Part shown: piece by piece, positions 11,900 through 22,868 of the stretch
How the letters are laid out: each line of letters opens with the position of its first letter
Numbering within the stretch: the stretch's first letter is position 1
Source of the DNA: Hydnum rufescens UP504
Lineage: Eukaryota; Basidiomycota; Agaricomycetes; Cantharellales; Hydnaceae
NCBI GenBank assembly: GCA_014904985.1
Contig: MU128913.1
Coordinates: 1-64,000, forward strand
DNA: 64,000 bases
Direction of reading: 5' to 3'
Notes under the pieces: generated by a model
Database searches by the model: none
What the model was told of the DNA's origin: nothing
Seen by the model: only the letters and a program-made list of their open reading frames with translations
Position numbers and translations under genes: made by a program

Positions 11900-14540
11900 G
11901 TCCATGTCATCAGGACATGATAGGGATGGTGGGGGGGAAGGAGGATGAGGTGGCAGTGGCACTGTATCACGGAGGCTGATGGAGGAAGGACCAAAACACA
12001 GACTAGTGCACCAGCCATGGTGCTGTCTACATCTCAAAGGTCAGACTCAAATACAGCTGTGTAGACATCCGTTGATGCACATAGTCCTCTTTTTGTTGGA
12101 TGGGTTGAATCATCCAGAGAGACGGATGCTTGACTTGGGCACCTCTTTTATTCTCCAAATTTCCATGAATTCCCCATGGGCTTCATCAGGACTGCATTTG
12201 GCCACCCCATTGGTGACAGCCTGGGACTTGGAAGATAAATCCCCTGCATGGGGATCAAGAGTACAGACTCCTCTGGGCTCCAGGATCCAGATACCATGAA
12301 GGGGGACACCATGTCACTCCAATTCTGCCATAGGGACATTGGGGTCATCCATGGAAATGAAAGTGCCCACTATATTGTGATTGACCCCAAAACATGGTAG
12401 CTCCAGACCAGCAACCAGGGCCATATGGTCGAGGGTCCTATGCATCAGAGGCTGCATGACAGCTCAACTTCTGCCAGAGTATCCTCAATCCTCACAATTT
12501 CACAATAGGCCATAATCTTTGCAAAAGATTGTTCTGCATCACCCAGCAGAGAACCATCTTGGCACTCTCAATGAGGGCTTTTGCGATGTCAGAGTGGGTG
12601 CCATGCTCCATGACTGGGATCCGATTGAGTTCGAGACAAAAAATTGGAATGCCTTCAACCACAGATGATAAACATCAAAGCATCAATGAGGGCTTTTCAC
12701 ATGGTGATCAGCCAGCTGTGGCCAAGGAAAAAATCTAGCACATAGCTGCCCCTCTGCACCACCTCCTGGAATGGAAATCAATGTTGGGGTAGATAGGGAA
12801 TGTGCAGGGAATTGCAAGTGTACATGTGTCTTGTGCACAGTTTGTCAAAGAATGCCCAAGTTAAAGGACTTGACCATGCCTAGTGACATCATAGAATGGG
12901 TCAAAGTCATATCAATGCATAGTTTCCCCGAACTGAGAAACCACAGAGGGGGGGCCACAGAATAATAAGTTGCAAGGATGGTGTATTCTTTCAGGTTGGG
13001 GGTTTAACAGTTAAAGTAAATTGGGAGATGCATCACTCTCCCAGAGGGTGTTGGTATACTCTAGCACCCAGTCCTGGATGCTGACAAAGTGTCTTTGGGA
13101 AGTGGGACATTTGCCTCTGACTTCTGGGGATGTTGAATTGTTGTCAGTCTGCAAGACAAATCTGTGATGCAAAAAAAAAATGTACTGTTTAGGTTCTGCT
13201 CAAAGTAAACTGAATATTGAGTGCAAAGAGTTGGGAAGTGTTGGATAGAGCAGATCATTTCAGATGAAAGAGGGCTGGAAGACTCTCCATAGTCCCATTG
13301 TAAAGGATCTATGGATGTACTGGGTGTGGGATCTGGAGGAGCTGCTGGTGGATCTGCCAATTTCTTTTTGAACTTGGGGAGCTTGATTTCGGTTCCGGGG
13401 TGGCAGAGGAGATATCAGAAGAGGGAGCCAAGGCACTTGTGGATCCCAGTTTTTCCCAGTTGGCTTTCTCATTTTCGTATTCATCCACTTTGGAGGCATG
13501 GTGGGAACCATACAGATAGAGCAGTTATCTCAACCACAGACCCTTATGACCCCAGAGCAGATTTACTGCTCCAAAGTGCACAAGTAAGTGGAGATCAAAG
13601 ATATAACCCTGGATAGCAGTTCCAAGATGGAGGACAGAATCTCTCTCCACCCACTACACTCGACACATGGTGAAAAAACATATGAGAGGCTGTAGAACTA
13701 ATGAATCTTGTGGATCTGGAGCCCACAGACTAGATAGAATGTGTGCCCACAGATTTTATGAGACATTAGGTTGGAGTTTGGTTCCACACCACTGCGAAAC
13801 ACCAAAACATTCCCTAATTTGTCAGATTTTCAATAGTTACAAATTTGCATTTTCCCCACCTTCAGCGAAGAATTGCGCCTGCACCACCAGTCCATTCGTT
13901 GCCATTTTTTGTATGGACAAGGATTATCTAGGGTTACCATCTTTCTGTCAGTGATTTGGACCACTTTAAGTTCTCAAGGGTAGTTGGCACTCTGTGGCCA
14001 CACAACCTATCATATTTTTCTCATTCCATATACTTATATATACCACTACTGCTCATATAGTTGCACAAGACAGAGCCTCTCCAAGTTGTGAAATACTGTA
14101 CCAATTTCAGCACAACCATGTGAATACTACCCTATATTTCAACCATAGTGTCACAAGAATTCAAGTTGAAATAGTTGAGCACCCATAGCTAATGATGCCA
14201 CAGTTTGGAGGATAAGCCTCCTAATGATGGTCTCATCACCCAGGAACTTAACAGCTTGTATTATTTAAGGCAGTCTTCAATTGCAATTAAAAAAGACTTG
14301 ACCTAATTCAGTAGAGCCGACTATCTGATGATCCAATCCAAAAGCAATGTCTCCATATGGATCTCTGAATATTGAGTTGTGCACTTGAGTCAAACAGTTT
14401 GATGCCTCCAGAATCACTGGGTCACCACATGATGAGCATTTGCTCTACAGTATTTTGTTTGGCATAGAATCATCAATTAATGACATAGGGATTGATGATC
14501 TAGCTTCCAGAAATTAAATGCAATGTGAATCCAGGAACTG
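11900..14540. other. Decayed intergenic or repeat-derived sequence
   Basis: CpG-poor sequence with only short frames. A proline-rich minus-strand frame at 13061-13511 (MVPTMPPKWMNTKMRKPTGK...) could be the N-terminus of a further relic, with an A-run at 13169-13178. Nothing here could be assigned to a family. Confidence 0.3.
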
Positions 14541-14549
14541 GCAGTCCAG

Positions 14550-14960
14550 TTAATCCAAGAGCAGAAAAGTTGATGTCATATGGTATGCTTCCTTCTTAGC
14601 AATATCAAATCCTCCTGCAATCACTGTGGGATGAACTCCCTCAGATATATAGCAATCAGCTTTCAAAAGCTCTCCAACAAGGAGCACTACGTGGTACCAT
14701 CTCCAACCTGCCATCCTGGGCCACTGCTGTCTGAGCAATCACAGCCACAGTGGGGTTCTTGAGATATGATATGAGCTCTGAGCACAATATAGAGCCAACT
14801 CAAATGTACATAGCATACTTGAATTTGCATCTCAGATGAAATATGTTGAAGATGTGAAGCAAGTCTTTTTGTTGATTTTATAGTACAAAGTTTTTCCAAA
14901 TAAAGTTCAGACAGAGTAAGGCCTGTATTTACAAGTGTACATTGGTTTCCCTCCATTTTA
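14550..14960 (-). pseudogene. CCT zeta (CCT6) chaperonin subunit fragment
   Basis: CCT zeta is one of eight subunits of the cytosolic TRiC/CCT folding chamber. The minus strand reads SSEMQIQ, a 61-bp intron with GT/AG ends (14758-14818), then [15 protein letters not shown]. After a frameshift in the GDGTT nucleotide-binding motif it continues [20 protein letters not shown] and [15 protein letters not shown]. That order ([32 protein letters not shown]) is diagnostic for the zeta subunit. Only about 80 of some 550 residues are visible; the rest is not found in the flanks. It is a captured or duplicated fragment in CpG-poor repeat DNA, not a working chaperonin gene. Identification is confident at the family level and good at the subunit level. 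Confidence 0.75.
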
Positions 14961-15469
14961 GACCATAATCCTTGTTACTACTGCAAATTCCAAGATCTGG
15001 TCAGGATGCCTCACCCAGCATGCAGGGGGATTTGTTGATATGGCACATGAGAATCTGATGATGCAAGATGTGCCACTCAGAACCTTTCAATGAGATGCAT
15101 TTGCAAAGGCATACCTTTGCAAGCATGGGTTCAAAGTCTTCCTGAGTGACATGTTGTCATCTCTCTCTCAGAGGGGGTACATTGCTTGATTGGAGGGGAA
15201 TCTTATAAAATCAACCATGGCTCAATAATGGATTGAGATCAAATCTTACCCTCTTTGTTCTTGCCCATGACTTTGATAATTTCATTGATGCATGAACCTG
15301 TCAATAAATAGTGTCAGCAAGAATTTCTGGAGGATCCACTTAGTGCACTACCTCATCCATTAGAGACATTATACCAATGTTCCCCATAGCAAGACCACAG
15401 CCAAACCTGCATGGCATCATAGATATGGTGTGAACCACTGATCCTGCCATCATTGTCAATGCAAAAGGA

Positions 15470-15474
15470 CATAT
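15470..15474. repeat. Target-site duplication CATAT, left
   Basis: CATAT directly precedes the 5' LTR and recurs directly after the 3' LTR at 21952-21956, a 5-bp duplication as expected for copia integration. Confidence 0.85.
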
Positions 15475-15711
15475 TGTTGAGACGTGACACTGCCATGTTC
15501 CAATCCGGTACATGCTGGATCGAGTCCACAGGACTTCCCTCAGTTGTCCTCCCTAATACGGGACTGACGCTGAGGTAAAGTCCCATCAATAACCCTATAT
15601 AGACAGATTACTCACGTATCCATCATGTAAAGTTCTCGCCCCATTAGGTAGATACATATTACACAGTTGTCCTCCCTAATACAGGACTGACACTGAGTTC
15701 TTGCCCCATTA
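15475..15711 (+). repeat. Copia 5' LTR
   Basis: Begins TGTTGAGACGTGAC and ends GCCCCATTA immediately before the primer site. It contains an internal duplication of CAGTTGTCCTCCCTAATAC plus GGACTGACGCTGAG. It is about 96% identical to the 3' LTR. Confidence 0.92.
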
Positions 15712-15726
15712 GGTTATGGGCCCATG
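15712..15726 (+). other. Primer-binding site of the iMet half-tRNA type
   Basis: GGTTATGGGCCCATG directly follows the 5' LTR. It is complementary to the anticodon stem-loop of eukaryotic initiator tRNA-Met (...GGGCCCAUAACC...), not to a tRNA 3' end. Drosophila copia is known to prime from a 5' half-fragment of tRNA-iMet with a nearly identical site, so the same mechanism is inferred here. Confidence 0.8.
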
Positions 15727-18700
15727 AAAGTGGCATAAACTCAACTCTCATGCAACACTATGACAACTCCGGAATCCGGTGATTCCAAATCACGTATCCT
15801 GCAGCTCACAAGTACAAATTTCCCAATATGGAAAGTACGAATTGCCGCAAAAGTACGAACACTCGGCGCAATGCAGATCCTCACTGGTGCTGAAAGCTGT
15901 CCCTCCCCCTCAGATGCATATGTTCCCAACTCACTCATCTCCGAGGACGCACATGACCGGGCAGCCACTAAGCAGGCCACTGAAATTGCATTATGGACAA
16001 AATGAGATGCAGATGCGTACAACCTCATCATCGAACATGTAGATGACAACATGATCACACAATTTGGCGATAAAAATACATCAGCCGAAATCTGGAAAGT
16101 TGTCCTGACGGTCAACCAAGACACACACTCCGGAGTTATGGCGTTCTACATCAAGATCGGAATTATTGAACGCAAGTACATTGACAGTACACCGATAGCA
16201 AACCACATCGGCTGGATATGCACAGAGAACCAACGACTTCACGGAATGAAAAAGAGCCTCGACGACAAATTCCTAGCACTCCTACTCCTACACTCCCTCC
16301 CCAAGACTGAGGTCTGGGCTCGATTCATATTGAATACCATCAAAGCTACATCCAACAAATCTCCACTCACCGTTGCTCATGTCGAGTCCCGGCTGCTCCG
16401 GGCAGAGTCATTGACACAAGATGACACCAGCAACGCACAATCTGCCCTTACCGCGGCCACCCTAGTCCCAGCAAAAGCAAAGCCAACATGTGGCCCACTA
16501 TGCACCAACTGTAGGAAGGGCCCGCACAAGGCAGAGGACTGTCGTGGGGAGGGGGGCGGGAAATTTGGTGTCCCATTCGACACCCACGTCAAGGGCACAG
16601 CCACAACGCTGACACCAGTGGCTGCATTCACTCAATTAAACATCTACTGTGGCTCCCCGCATGCATTTACCGCCTCCATACGCAACAGGGACTCCCAGGC
16701 AAGGGTGAACCTAGTAACTTCCCAGACCCTAGACGATATCCTCATTGATTCTGGATGCTCATGCCATATTTCGCCTCGCCATGACTGGTTTGACGACCCA
16801 ACCTTTCAGCAACTGGACAAACCTATCAACATTGACCTAGGTGATGCCTCGTCCATCTTGGCCACAGGTATCGGCACAATCCACCTAGAGCTAAATATAA
16901 ATGGGAGTCCTACCCGTGGCTACATCGCAAACATCCTATATGCAGAGCGCATGGCCACCACTTTACTGTCAGTGGCCGACCTCACCAAATGCAAGCATAC
17001 ACTCGTATTCAATAATGACCAATGTGAAATAAAGTCAAACATATCTGGCACCCTTGTTGGAGTAGCCACACGACATGGTCCGAGCGACCTCTACCGTCTA
17101 ATGGCCTGAGTCATCAATAACCCCATATCGGTCAACACTGCCACGGCATGCTCGATTGACATAAATGTACTCCACAGACGACTTGGCCACCTGGGATATG
17201 ACAATGTGCGACAACTAGTCAACCAGGGAATGGTGGAGGATACAAACAAACTCTCTGGGACACAGGAATTCTGCGAAGCATGTGCCTTCGGCAAGGCACA
17301 CTGACTCCCATTCCCAAACAACAAAACCACCGCACCTGGTCTCCTTGACCTCATCCATTCCGATGTCTGCGGCCCCCTCCCACCATCAATCAGCAACAAA
17401 CGCTACTTTGTCACCTTCACCGATGACCACAGCCAACACAAATTCCTATACCTCATGTCCACCAAAGATGAAACCTTATCAAAGTTCATCGAGTTCAAGA
17501 CAGTGGTGGAGAAGGAGACTGGATGTCATATTAAAACCATCCGGAGTGACAATGGAGGTGAATATACATCCATAGACTTCCAACAATATCTTACAACTGA
17601 AGGGATAAAACCCCAGACATCTGCCCCATACACACCGGAACAGAATGGACTGTCAGAGCGGGGTAACTGGACAATTGTTGAAAAGGTCAGGCCGATGCTG
17701 AAGGCGGCAGGGATGTCAAATGGGTTCTGGGCAGAAGCTGCCCTCACTGCTACCTACCTTGCAAATGTCTCGCCCCATAGTGCATTAGAAAACAAGACTC
17801 CAATGGAAGTCTGGTCAAAAAAAAGGCCCTATATTCGTGGCATACATGAATTTGGAACAATTGCCTATGCACTCATCCCAAAAGGACTGCAGAAGAAATT
17901 AGACAACAAAAGTGACAAGTGTGTCCTACTGGGATACACCACTGGAACCAAGGCATACCGTTTATGGCGCATCAGAGACCACCGAATCATCACATCCCAT
18001 GATGTCTCATTCAATGATGGTGTATACCTCAGAGACGCCTCACAAGAGCCATCAATCTCTCAGGACATTTGGCCAGTTGAGGTACAAGATGAAAATGGGT
18101 CAGAAAACACACTAAACCAGGAGGACCATACCCTAGAGGATCCCCCCCTAGAACCAAATGTACCTGCACTGATACCCATCCCCCACATCCCAATACCCCC
18201 CCCCTTGTTGCACCAGCACAACCGCCCCAACAAGAGCGCCAACCCCCTGCATGGCGCAGAAATGACCTAGAAAATGCATCCAGTGAGAGAGATTTTCACA
18301 ATGCAGCTGGCTACCCAGACGAAAACCCAACCATGGCCACAGCAGCCACAATCACCTCACAGGAACACAACATATTTGCATTACGAGCTGTAACACTGCC
18401 ACAAAACTCTGAGGAACCGCGTAGCTACAAGGAGGCCATGCGAAGTCACAATGCTGACAAATGGAGAAGGGGCATTGATGAGGAAATGCAATCTATAATT
18501 GAAAACAATACATTCAAAACCCTCAAACTCGAAGATGTACCCCCAAACCGTAAACTCATTGGGAGCAAACTTGTCTTCAAATTGAAACGAGATGCAGAAG
18601 GCAACATCGTATGCTACAAAGCTAGACTGGTTGCACAGGGTTTCAGCCAAATACCAGGAATCGACTACTTCAAGACATATGCACCTGTCACAAAAATTGC

Positions 18701-19693
18701 ATCCATCAGAGTCGTCTGCGCAATTGCCGCAATACTGGACCTGGAACTTGAACAACTAGACATTAAAACTGCCTACCTGAATGGTCACCTAGAAGAAGAA
18801 ATCTACATGAAACCACCAGATGGTGTCGACACCAAACCCAATGAAGTCTGGCTGCTCCTATGCACCATCTATGGGCTGAAGCAATCCGGGAAGGTCTGGA
18901 ATGACCTCATCCACAGTGTACTCATAGAGCTCAGCTTTACCTGCTGTTCTGGGGACAAATGCCTATATGTGTACCACTGTGGAGACACCCTCATGATTAT
19001 TGCCCTATATGTAGATGACCTCCTCCTGGCCTCCAACTCAAAGGCTTTCCTAACCAACATCAAGGATAAACTCAGGAAAAGATTTAACATCACAGAACTT
19101 GGACCAGCACACCTTATCATCAGCATAGAAATCATACGCAACTGCCCCAACAGGACAATCACCCTATCCCAATGCCACTACATCCGAGACATCTGTGAAC
19201 AATATGGCATGGCTGATGCAAACCCCGTACGTACCCCATTGGATCCAAATGCCCCCCTGTCCATTTCCCAATCCCCACAAAACAACGCCGAATGTGCAGA
19301 AATGAAATCTACCCCTTACCAAAACCTTACCAGGGCCCTCCTCTATACAGCCATGGCAACCCGACCAGATGTCGCATTCACTGTTGGTACACTCTGCCAC
19401 TTCAACTCGAATTATGGCTATGAGCACTGGCTTGCTGCCAAACGTGTCATCTGGTACCTGAAAGGCACACAGGACCTCTCAATAGTCTATGACGGTAAAC
19501 TCAACCACTCACTATCAGCAATTGTCCATGGCTATAGCGATGCCGATTGGGCAGGCAACATTGACACATGTAAATCCACAAGTGGATACATGTTCATGAT
19601 TGCCGGGGCCACAGTCACATGGAGCAGCAAGGCCCAAGTGACCCCCGCACTATCCTCAACAGAAGCTGAATATGTCAGTTCAACACATGCCGC

Positions 19694-21401
19694 TATAGAA
19701 GAAGGGTTGGGAGCTCCGATGACTGTCAAATCAAAATCTGGTTCAGCCAGTGTGTAGATGGGAGACTGTATTTCTGTTGTTATTCGTTGGGCTGGTTCAC
19801 TTCAATGGTTGATCACACTCTGTAAGATGTGTATGGTGTTCAGTGGAGAATAGGAAGGGATATGGACTAGCTGTAGTCAATGATATATCGTGTAGGATGC
19901 TTGTAGAAAGGCTTATACATCTGTGATGCTTGTAGAAAGGCTTATATGTTGTCTGTGATGCTTGTAGAAAGGCTTATACGTCGTGTGGGATGCTTATAGA
20001 AAGGCTTATATGTCTGGGATGCTTGTGGAAAGGCTTATACGTCGTTTGTGTTGTGTTGGTCTGTTTACTGATATTTGTGTATTCTTGTTTACATTCTCCT
20101 GGTCAAAATGCGGATATCTGTGGGTTATAGACTGGTCAGTGCTTGGTTAGTCTTGTTAGTATGTTTCTTTCTTCTTTCTTCAAAACCTGATACGTATTTT
20201 GTTATGCTTACTTTTCCTTGGATGTCCAGCAACTCTAACCTTAGGTCCTGCAACTATCCTTGGCTTTAGTGATTCGCGTAGAGGGCTACCAGTGGCTTTG
20301 TCTCAACAACCTTGAAGATGACTTAGCTCCAGATGGCTTATAGATAGACTGTTCTTTAGAGGCAAGCAGAAAAGTTGACAGTGGTTGACAGTAATGATTT
20401 CCAGAGGAGATTATTGTGTGTGGGTACAGGAAATCTACCAGCTTTTATACCTTTCTGAAGGTGGCTGTGTTTAAGAAATATGACTCCCCCATGGGTGAGT
20501 CATATGTGAGTCATAGGTGAGAACAAAGAAAAATAACAAGATGATGTAATAATGCGGTCATAGCTGAGTCATTCATAAAGAGAACAAAAGGAATCATGAG
20601 GGGTGATGTCATAGTGATGTCATTCATAAAGAGAACAAAAGGAATCATGAGGGGGGGTGATGTCACCAATTTGCTGAGCATGTGGAATGCTTGGAGCATG
20701 TGGTCACTGACCATGTGGAGCATTCTGGAGGTGAAATGAAAGGATATCTCCGGGTTTTGGAGATTAATTTGAGCATAGTCCAGTGGTTAAGGTGTTTTGT
20801 TGTTGGTTGATAATGGGGACAAGTGCATGGGATGGGATTCGATGCAGAAACAGCAGTTTGCATCCGTAATAGACGTTCTTGGTATCATTAGATGCGGATT
20901 TTTCACAGCTTTCTGGGCGCAGTGGTTTCGAGAAGATCCGGTGTAAACTGACAGAGAAATTCGTTTTTTACTGATGGGTGTTGATTCTGATAGTAATATC
21001 GCTCTGTAGAGTTCAGTTTTGATCTGTTCTTCGCGTGCTCGGTACCGTCGGATGCGGATTTTTTATATCTTTCTAGGCTCGGTTGTTCCGAAAGGATTTA
21101 ATGCGAACTGACGGAGAAATTCGTTTTTTACTGGAAATTCCGGATTTTGGTAGTAAAATTGGCCTGGAGAGTGCAGTTTTGGTCCGTTCGACTTGTGTTT
21201 GGTACCGTTCGAAAGGTGTGAATTGTAGCTTTCTAATCGTTATATGGGCGTACCTCTTCGATCAAAACTGACGGAGTTATAGAACAAATTCGATTTCTGC
21301 ATGTAGCCGTAATTAATTTCGTAATTGGTCATGTGATCGTCCAATGGCTGGAAGTGGTGTGATTCTGCATTTTCTGATACTGGATGTTTTTATCTTCCAC
21401 A
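19694..21401. mobile_element. Nested 1.7-kb LTR-like insertion (solo LTR or non-autonomous element)
   Basis: Removing 19694-21401 and one copy of the flanking CCGC (19690-19693 and 21402-21405) restores the RNase H reading THAAQEAIW. The ends are imperfect inverted repeats: TATAGAAGA at the left and TCTTCCACA at the right, whose reverse complement is TGTGGAAGA. A left end decayed by G-to-A from TGTGG would give the TG...CA termini of an LTR. No coding region is present. Inside are five or more copies of GATGCTTGTAGAAAGGCTTA (19880-20045) and about three degenerate 160-170-bp repeats (20.88-21.3 kb) that include GACGGAGAAATTCGTTTTTT. A long solo LTR of a gypsy-type element fits best. Confidence 0.7.
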
Positions 21402-21703
21402 CCGCACAGGAAGCAATTTGGCTAAGAAACATACTCAAGGACTTGGGCTCCAAACCAACCCAGCCTACAACGGTCTGGTGTGACAACCAGAGTGCCATAG
21501 CACTGGCCACAAACACGACTGATATCAGCACATGCATGAAGCACATAGACATACGACACCACTTCATCCGCAATGCTGTCGCCAAAAAACACATCCAGAT
21601 ACAGTGGTGCCCCACTGAAGATCAGGCCGCAGATATACTCACCAAAGCATTGCCCCACGTAAAACACGAGCACTTTGTACAGCTCCTAGGCATGGTACCT
21701 AGA

Positions 21704-21714
21704 TTGTGGGGGGG
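21704..21714 (+). other. Polypurine tract of the copia element
   Basis: ATTGTGGGGGGG lies immediately before the TGTTGA start of the 3' LTR, the expected place for plus-strand priming. Confidence 0.75.
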
Positions 21715-21951
21715 TGTTGAGACGTGACACTGCCACGTTCCAATCCGGTACATGCTGGATCGAGTCCACGGGACTTCCCTCAGTTGTCCTCCCTAATACA
21801 GGACTGACGCTGAGGTAAAGTCCCATCAATAACCCTATATAGACAGATTACTCACATATCCATCATGTAAAGTTCTCGCCCCATTAGGTAGATACATATT
21901 ACACAGTTGTCCTCCCTAATACGGGACTGATGCTGAGTTCTCACCCCATTA
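21715..21951 (+). repeat. Copia 3' LTR
   Basis: Same length as the 5' LTR, followed by the CATAT duplication at 21952-21956. All differences from the 5' copy are CG/TG/CA alternatives. Confidence 0.92.
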
Positions 21952-22004
21952 CATATGACTGTACAGTTGTACTTCATGCTGAAGATGTGTGTTTCTGAAC
22001 ATCA

Positions 22005-22069
22005 CTTCTCCCCAGATGGGAGAACAAGACTGTGACCAGCCTTGAGAGGGTCCATACTCAGGCTTCATG
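22005..22069. repeat. 64-bp duplicated segment, copy 2
   Basis: Near-identical to 11196-11259; see that entry. It is encoded on the minus strand within a short frame (21949-22191). Confidence 0.8.
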
Positions 22070-22112
22070 ACCACAACCATGAGACTCCAGATGCAAACTG
22101 TGGCGTTGGTTC

Positions 22113-22660
22113 TGCATCTCATCCATATCACAAAATCTGTGGACAGACATTCCACTTGGTCTGTACATTCCATATTTAGGTGATTTACCAACTTCTTGAT
22201 TTTCTGCTGCCTCCCACTCTGTCAAAGCATGTTTTTGCCTATCTTTGTTATTGTAAAACCTGCAGGTGGTCATTCTACCTAATCTGTGAGCCCCAGTTTT
22301 AGACAGCCTATCAGTTTCTCAACATCTTGCTACCCACAACATCAAGCCAGTGGTTTCACACTCATCTCCAACCAGTGTTTTAGCAACTCATCCCCTCATT
22401 CTCCATATCATAAAACCTGTGGACAGACATTCCACTCAGTCTGTGCATTCCAGATTTGGGCGATTTATCAACTTCTGGACTCCTTGCTACTTTACTGGAC
22501 CAAAATGGCATGTCTGCTCTTGCAAGATCCAGGTTTAGGTGATCTCTTGATTTATTCTGCTACCTTCCACCATGTTTGTTGTCATAAAACCTGTGGATGA
22601 ACATTCTACCCAGTCTGTACATTCCAGGTTTAGGTGGTTCACACGTCTGTGGCATTTTGC
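22113..22660. repeat. Degenerate tandem repeat of about 140-170 bp
   Basis: Four copies share a core of the form CATAAAACCTGTGGACAGAC + ATTCCAC...CTGT(A/G)CATTCCA, starting near 22115, 22254, 22405 and 22578. The spacing varies, so the array is old. No gene is seen in it. Confidence 0.75.
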
Positions 22661-22868
22661 TTGATCATCTTCTCTGCTTCCATCTCACTGTGAGTATTCA
22701 TCATTGTTATCACCCTCTTGTGGCAGGTTATTGAATGCCACTTCTCAGGCTTGCAACTGGCATTATACAAAACTGCACCTGACTGTTGTCTCTATCCATG
22801 CCCTTGAAATCCTCTGATATCCACTCACCCTATCAAGGGAATAGCTCCCAACACTCTTGCAAGTGTAA

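Larger units (their letters stand above)
15760..21727 (+). pseudogene. Copia gag-pol polyprotein, interrupted
   Basis: One reading frame starts MTTPESGDSKSRILQL at 15760 and runs through gag with a CX2CX4HX4C zinc knuckle (about 16501-16542) and a DSG aspartic protease site (about 16748). Integrase follows with LHRRLGHLGY and FCEACAFGKAH, then catalytic D (HSDVCGPL), D (RSDNGGEY) and E (NGLSERGNW). TGA codons at 16003, 17107 and 17302 interrupt it; the last replaces the arginine of GKAHRLPF. A frameshift at the C-run near 18195 moves the frame to the reverse transcriptase (IYGLKQSGKVW, YVDDLLLAS near 19009) and RNase H (DADWAG, SSTEAEYV). RNase H is cut after STHA by the nested insertion and resumes at 21402 with AQEAIWLRN and DNQSAIALA, ending at 21727 inside the LTR. 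Confidence 0.92.
15475..21951 (+). mobile_element. Copia-type LTR retrotransposon, disrupted by a nested insertion
   Basis: The element has 237-bp LTRs (15475-15711 and 21715-21951), a CATAT target duplication, a tRNA primer-binding site, a copia-order gag-protease-integrase-RT-RNase H coding region and a purine-rich tract before the 3' LTR. Without the 1.7-kb insertion at 19694-21401 it would be about 4.8 kb, the usual size for copia elements. The LTRs differ at nine bases in seven places, all of them CpG-derived. Three in-frame TGA codons and one frameshift at a C-run near 18195 inactivate it. Confidence 0.95.

Noticed and set aside
20768..20845. tRNA-like stretch with TAGTCCAGTGG (A-box-like) and GGGATTCGATGC (B-box-like)
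   Set aside because: No cloverleaf could be closed by eye and it lies inside the nested LTR-like element; chance or an old SINE remnant is as likely.
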